From assembly GCA_045809945.1 (NCBI GenBank), contig JBJMWW010000208.1:1-19934 (forward strand): a stretch of 19,934 nt of DNA, written 5' to 3'. The stretch's first letter is position 1, and the number at the start of each line of letters is the position of its first letter. The stretch comes from CADDYX01 sp045809945 (GTDB lineage Bacteria; Verrucomicrobiota; Verrucomicrobiia; Chthoniobacterales; UBA10450). Under the pieces are notes generated by a model. It ran no database searches. It worked only from the letters and a program-made list of their open reading frames with translations, and was not told the origin of the DNA. Of this stretch, positions 18,690 through 19,934 are shown piece by piece. Both the position numbers and the translations under genes were made by a program.

Positions 18690-18750
18690 AAATCGCCCGC
18701 TTCATCTCTGCTCGAACGGGTTGAACGTCCGTGCCGTCCGCGAGGCTGCG

Positions 18751-19934
18751 TCAGTTCTTTAGTTCAAAGCGGCGCGCGGCCGACCACGCGCCCGCTTTGC
18801 CGGAGGCGTCGTTCGCGCGGACACGCCACCACATCGTGCTGGTTGGCAACGTGCTGGTGCTGAATTGCGAGGCGGTCACGTTCTGATTCACGATCGAGGA
18901 TGGGAAGGTGTCCTGGGTGCTCACTTGGATCGTGTAACTCGCCGCGCCGTTCACGTCGCTCCAATCGAACGTCACGTTTGTTCCGGGCGCGAACCGTGCA
19001 TCGGCCGCGGGAGTGAGCTGCGATGGGGCAGCGAGCGCGGGCACAGGTGTTGCGCTCGGTGCTGGCGTAGGTGGCGGCGCCACTGGAGTCGGCGAAGGCG
19101 CTGGCGGAGCACCGCGGGTAACGTTGATCGTAGCTGTCCGCGCGCTGTCGAGGAACGCTGTGATCGTAGCCGACGTATCCGCGCTGACGGCGAAGGTTGT
19201 TAGATTGAAGCTCGCCGATGTCTGGCCAGCAGGAACATTGACGATCCCGGGCGCTCTGGCGACGCCGGCGTTACTGGTCGACAATGTGACCGACATGCCT
19301 CCCGAAGGTGCTGGTGCGCTAAAGAACACCGTGCCGGTCGCGCTCGTGCCGCCAGTCACGCTCGTCGGGCTAATGCTAAGCGACTGAAGGAGAGGCGGTG
19401 CGTTCGGATCAGGATGAACGGTAACGAAGATGGACTTCGTCACGCCACCGGCCGAGGCGGTGACATTTCCTCCAGTCGGTAACCCCGATACCGCGCTGGT
19501 CCCAATCGTAAAGCTTACCGCGCTGTTACCTTGTCCAATCGCGACGCTGGTCGGCACATGAAGAACCGACGGGTTATCAGTCGTTAGGTTCACCACTGCC
19601 CCGCCGGCCGGCGCAGGAATAACTAAAGCAACACTGCCGCGGCCCGGGTTACCTCCGATCAGGTCCTGGCCGGCTGGCCCGATTGCGAGCAGGGTTGGCG
19701 GGCCGCCCGCACCCGGATCGATCTCGAGAACGCGCGCCATCGATCCGCCGGTGGTGCCATAGTCAGCTCCGATGTAAACCCAGCGCGGGAACGGCGTTTC
19801 CGGTGCGGGCGTAGTGGTGAAGCTGGCGCTAAGACTGCCAGCGGGCACAGTGACACTGGCCGGAACAATAACCTGACCTTCCATGCTGCCTTGCAAGGTA
19901 ACAACTGCGCCACCGGCTGGTGCAGGTGAAGTTA
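18751..19934 (-). CDS. Ig-like / FnIII-like repeat surface protein (C-terminal part; continues beyond right edge)
   Basis: The frame is open to the right edge, so only the last 394 or so residues are visible; the TTG at 19896 is not a real start. Visible domains: parts of Ig-like beta-sandwich repeats with the recurring APAGG/APSGG, VTVPAG/VNVPAGQTSASF and ATITA blocks, one around SLSISPTSVTGGTSATGTVFF. A Pro/Ala-rich linker of Thr/Ser-Pro runs follows (around 19020-19115), then a final FnIII-like module (FDWSDVNGAASYTIQVS, TMWWRVRAND, WSAARRFELKN) that ends the protein. No membrane anchor or LPXTG-type motif is at the end. Such proteins are usually exported and adhesive or structural. It stops 97 bases before the icd start and is on the same strand, upstream of it. 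Confidence 0.82.
   Translation of the reverse strand, partial: TSPAPAGGAVVTLQGSMEGQVIVPASVTVPAGSLSASFTTTPAPETPFPRWVYIGADYGTTGGSMARVLEIDPGAGGPPTLLAIGPAGQDLIGGNPGRGSVALVIPAPAGGAVVNLTTDNPSVLHVPTSVAIGQGNSAVSFTIGTSAVSGLPTGGNVTASAGGVTKSIFVTVHPDPNAPPLLQSLSISPTSVTGGTSATGTVFFSAPAPSGGMSVTLSTSNAGVARAPGIVNVPAGQTSASFNLTTFAVSADTSATITAFLDSARTATINVTRGAPPAPSPTPVAPPPTPAPSATPVPALAAPSQLTPAADARFAPGTNVTFDWSDVNGAASYTIQVSTQDTFPSSIVNQNVTASQFSTSTLPTSTMWWRVRANDASGKAGAWSAARRFELKN

Noticed and set aside
18655..18705. 17-residue N-terminal extension of icd
   Set aside because: It would be encoded by the palindromic repeat, and the shorter form already aligns with the start of E. coli ICDH.

Overview
The window looks like chromosomal DNA from a member of the Verrucomicrobiota, most likely a soil lineage of the Spartobacteria/Chthoniobacterales type. 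This rests on gene content and protein style: a C-terminal beta-rich domain of about 125-138 residues with NISTRG, IGPSL, DDNW and VALVE motifs in tandem behind NHL repeats, a DUF5069 protein, a bactofilin pair, a poly-HAMP hybrid kinase and a large Ig-like surface protein. No rRNA or marker gene is present, so the taxonomic call is inference. Coding density is very high. No gene-free stretch exceeds 300 bases; the longest is the divergent pgi/NHL spacer of 124 bases (14391-14514), where I see no clear promoter. I found no tRNA, rRNA, CRISPR array, insertion sequence or phage gene.

Left block, plus strand (1-6998): the 3' part of a hybrid histidine kinase with an uninterrupted 92-residue (276-bp) poly-HAMP repeat, then GAF, HisKA, HATPase and receiver domains. 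Five bases later comes a multi-spanning membrane protein resembling STT3/PglB oligosaccharyltransferases. After a short structured spacer come a conventional bactofilin, a second bactofilin carrying two N-terminal zinc ribbons, and a small DUF5069 protein. The last three are close together and probably co-transcribed.

Middle block, minus strand (14390 down to 7049): a tightly packed five-gene set in the order pgi, a soluble sensorless histidine kinase, an NtrC-type sigma-54 response regulator, glnD and a sugar-phosphate nucleotidyltransferase. Spacings are 11-69 bases, consistent with one transcript. The set joins hexose phosphate metabolism to nitrogen signalling; no PII gene is present in the window.

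Right block: a secreted 12-NHL-repeat protein on the plus strand (14515-17307), convergent with NADP-type isocitrate dehydrogenase (icd, minus), which is followed to the right by the C-terminal part of an Ig-like/FnIII-like surface protein running off the right edge.

The observations I rate highest are the fungal group III-like poly-HAMP array, the double zinc-ribbon bactofilin next to a plain bactofilin, the sensorless kinase-NtrC-glnD-pgi operon, and two copies of a short palindromic element (TGTAG + stem-loop) in intergenic positions, which looks like a dispersed REP-like repeat. I did not see a clearly new defence or mobile system.
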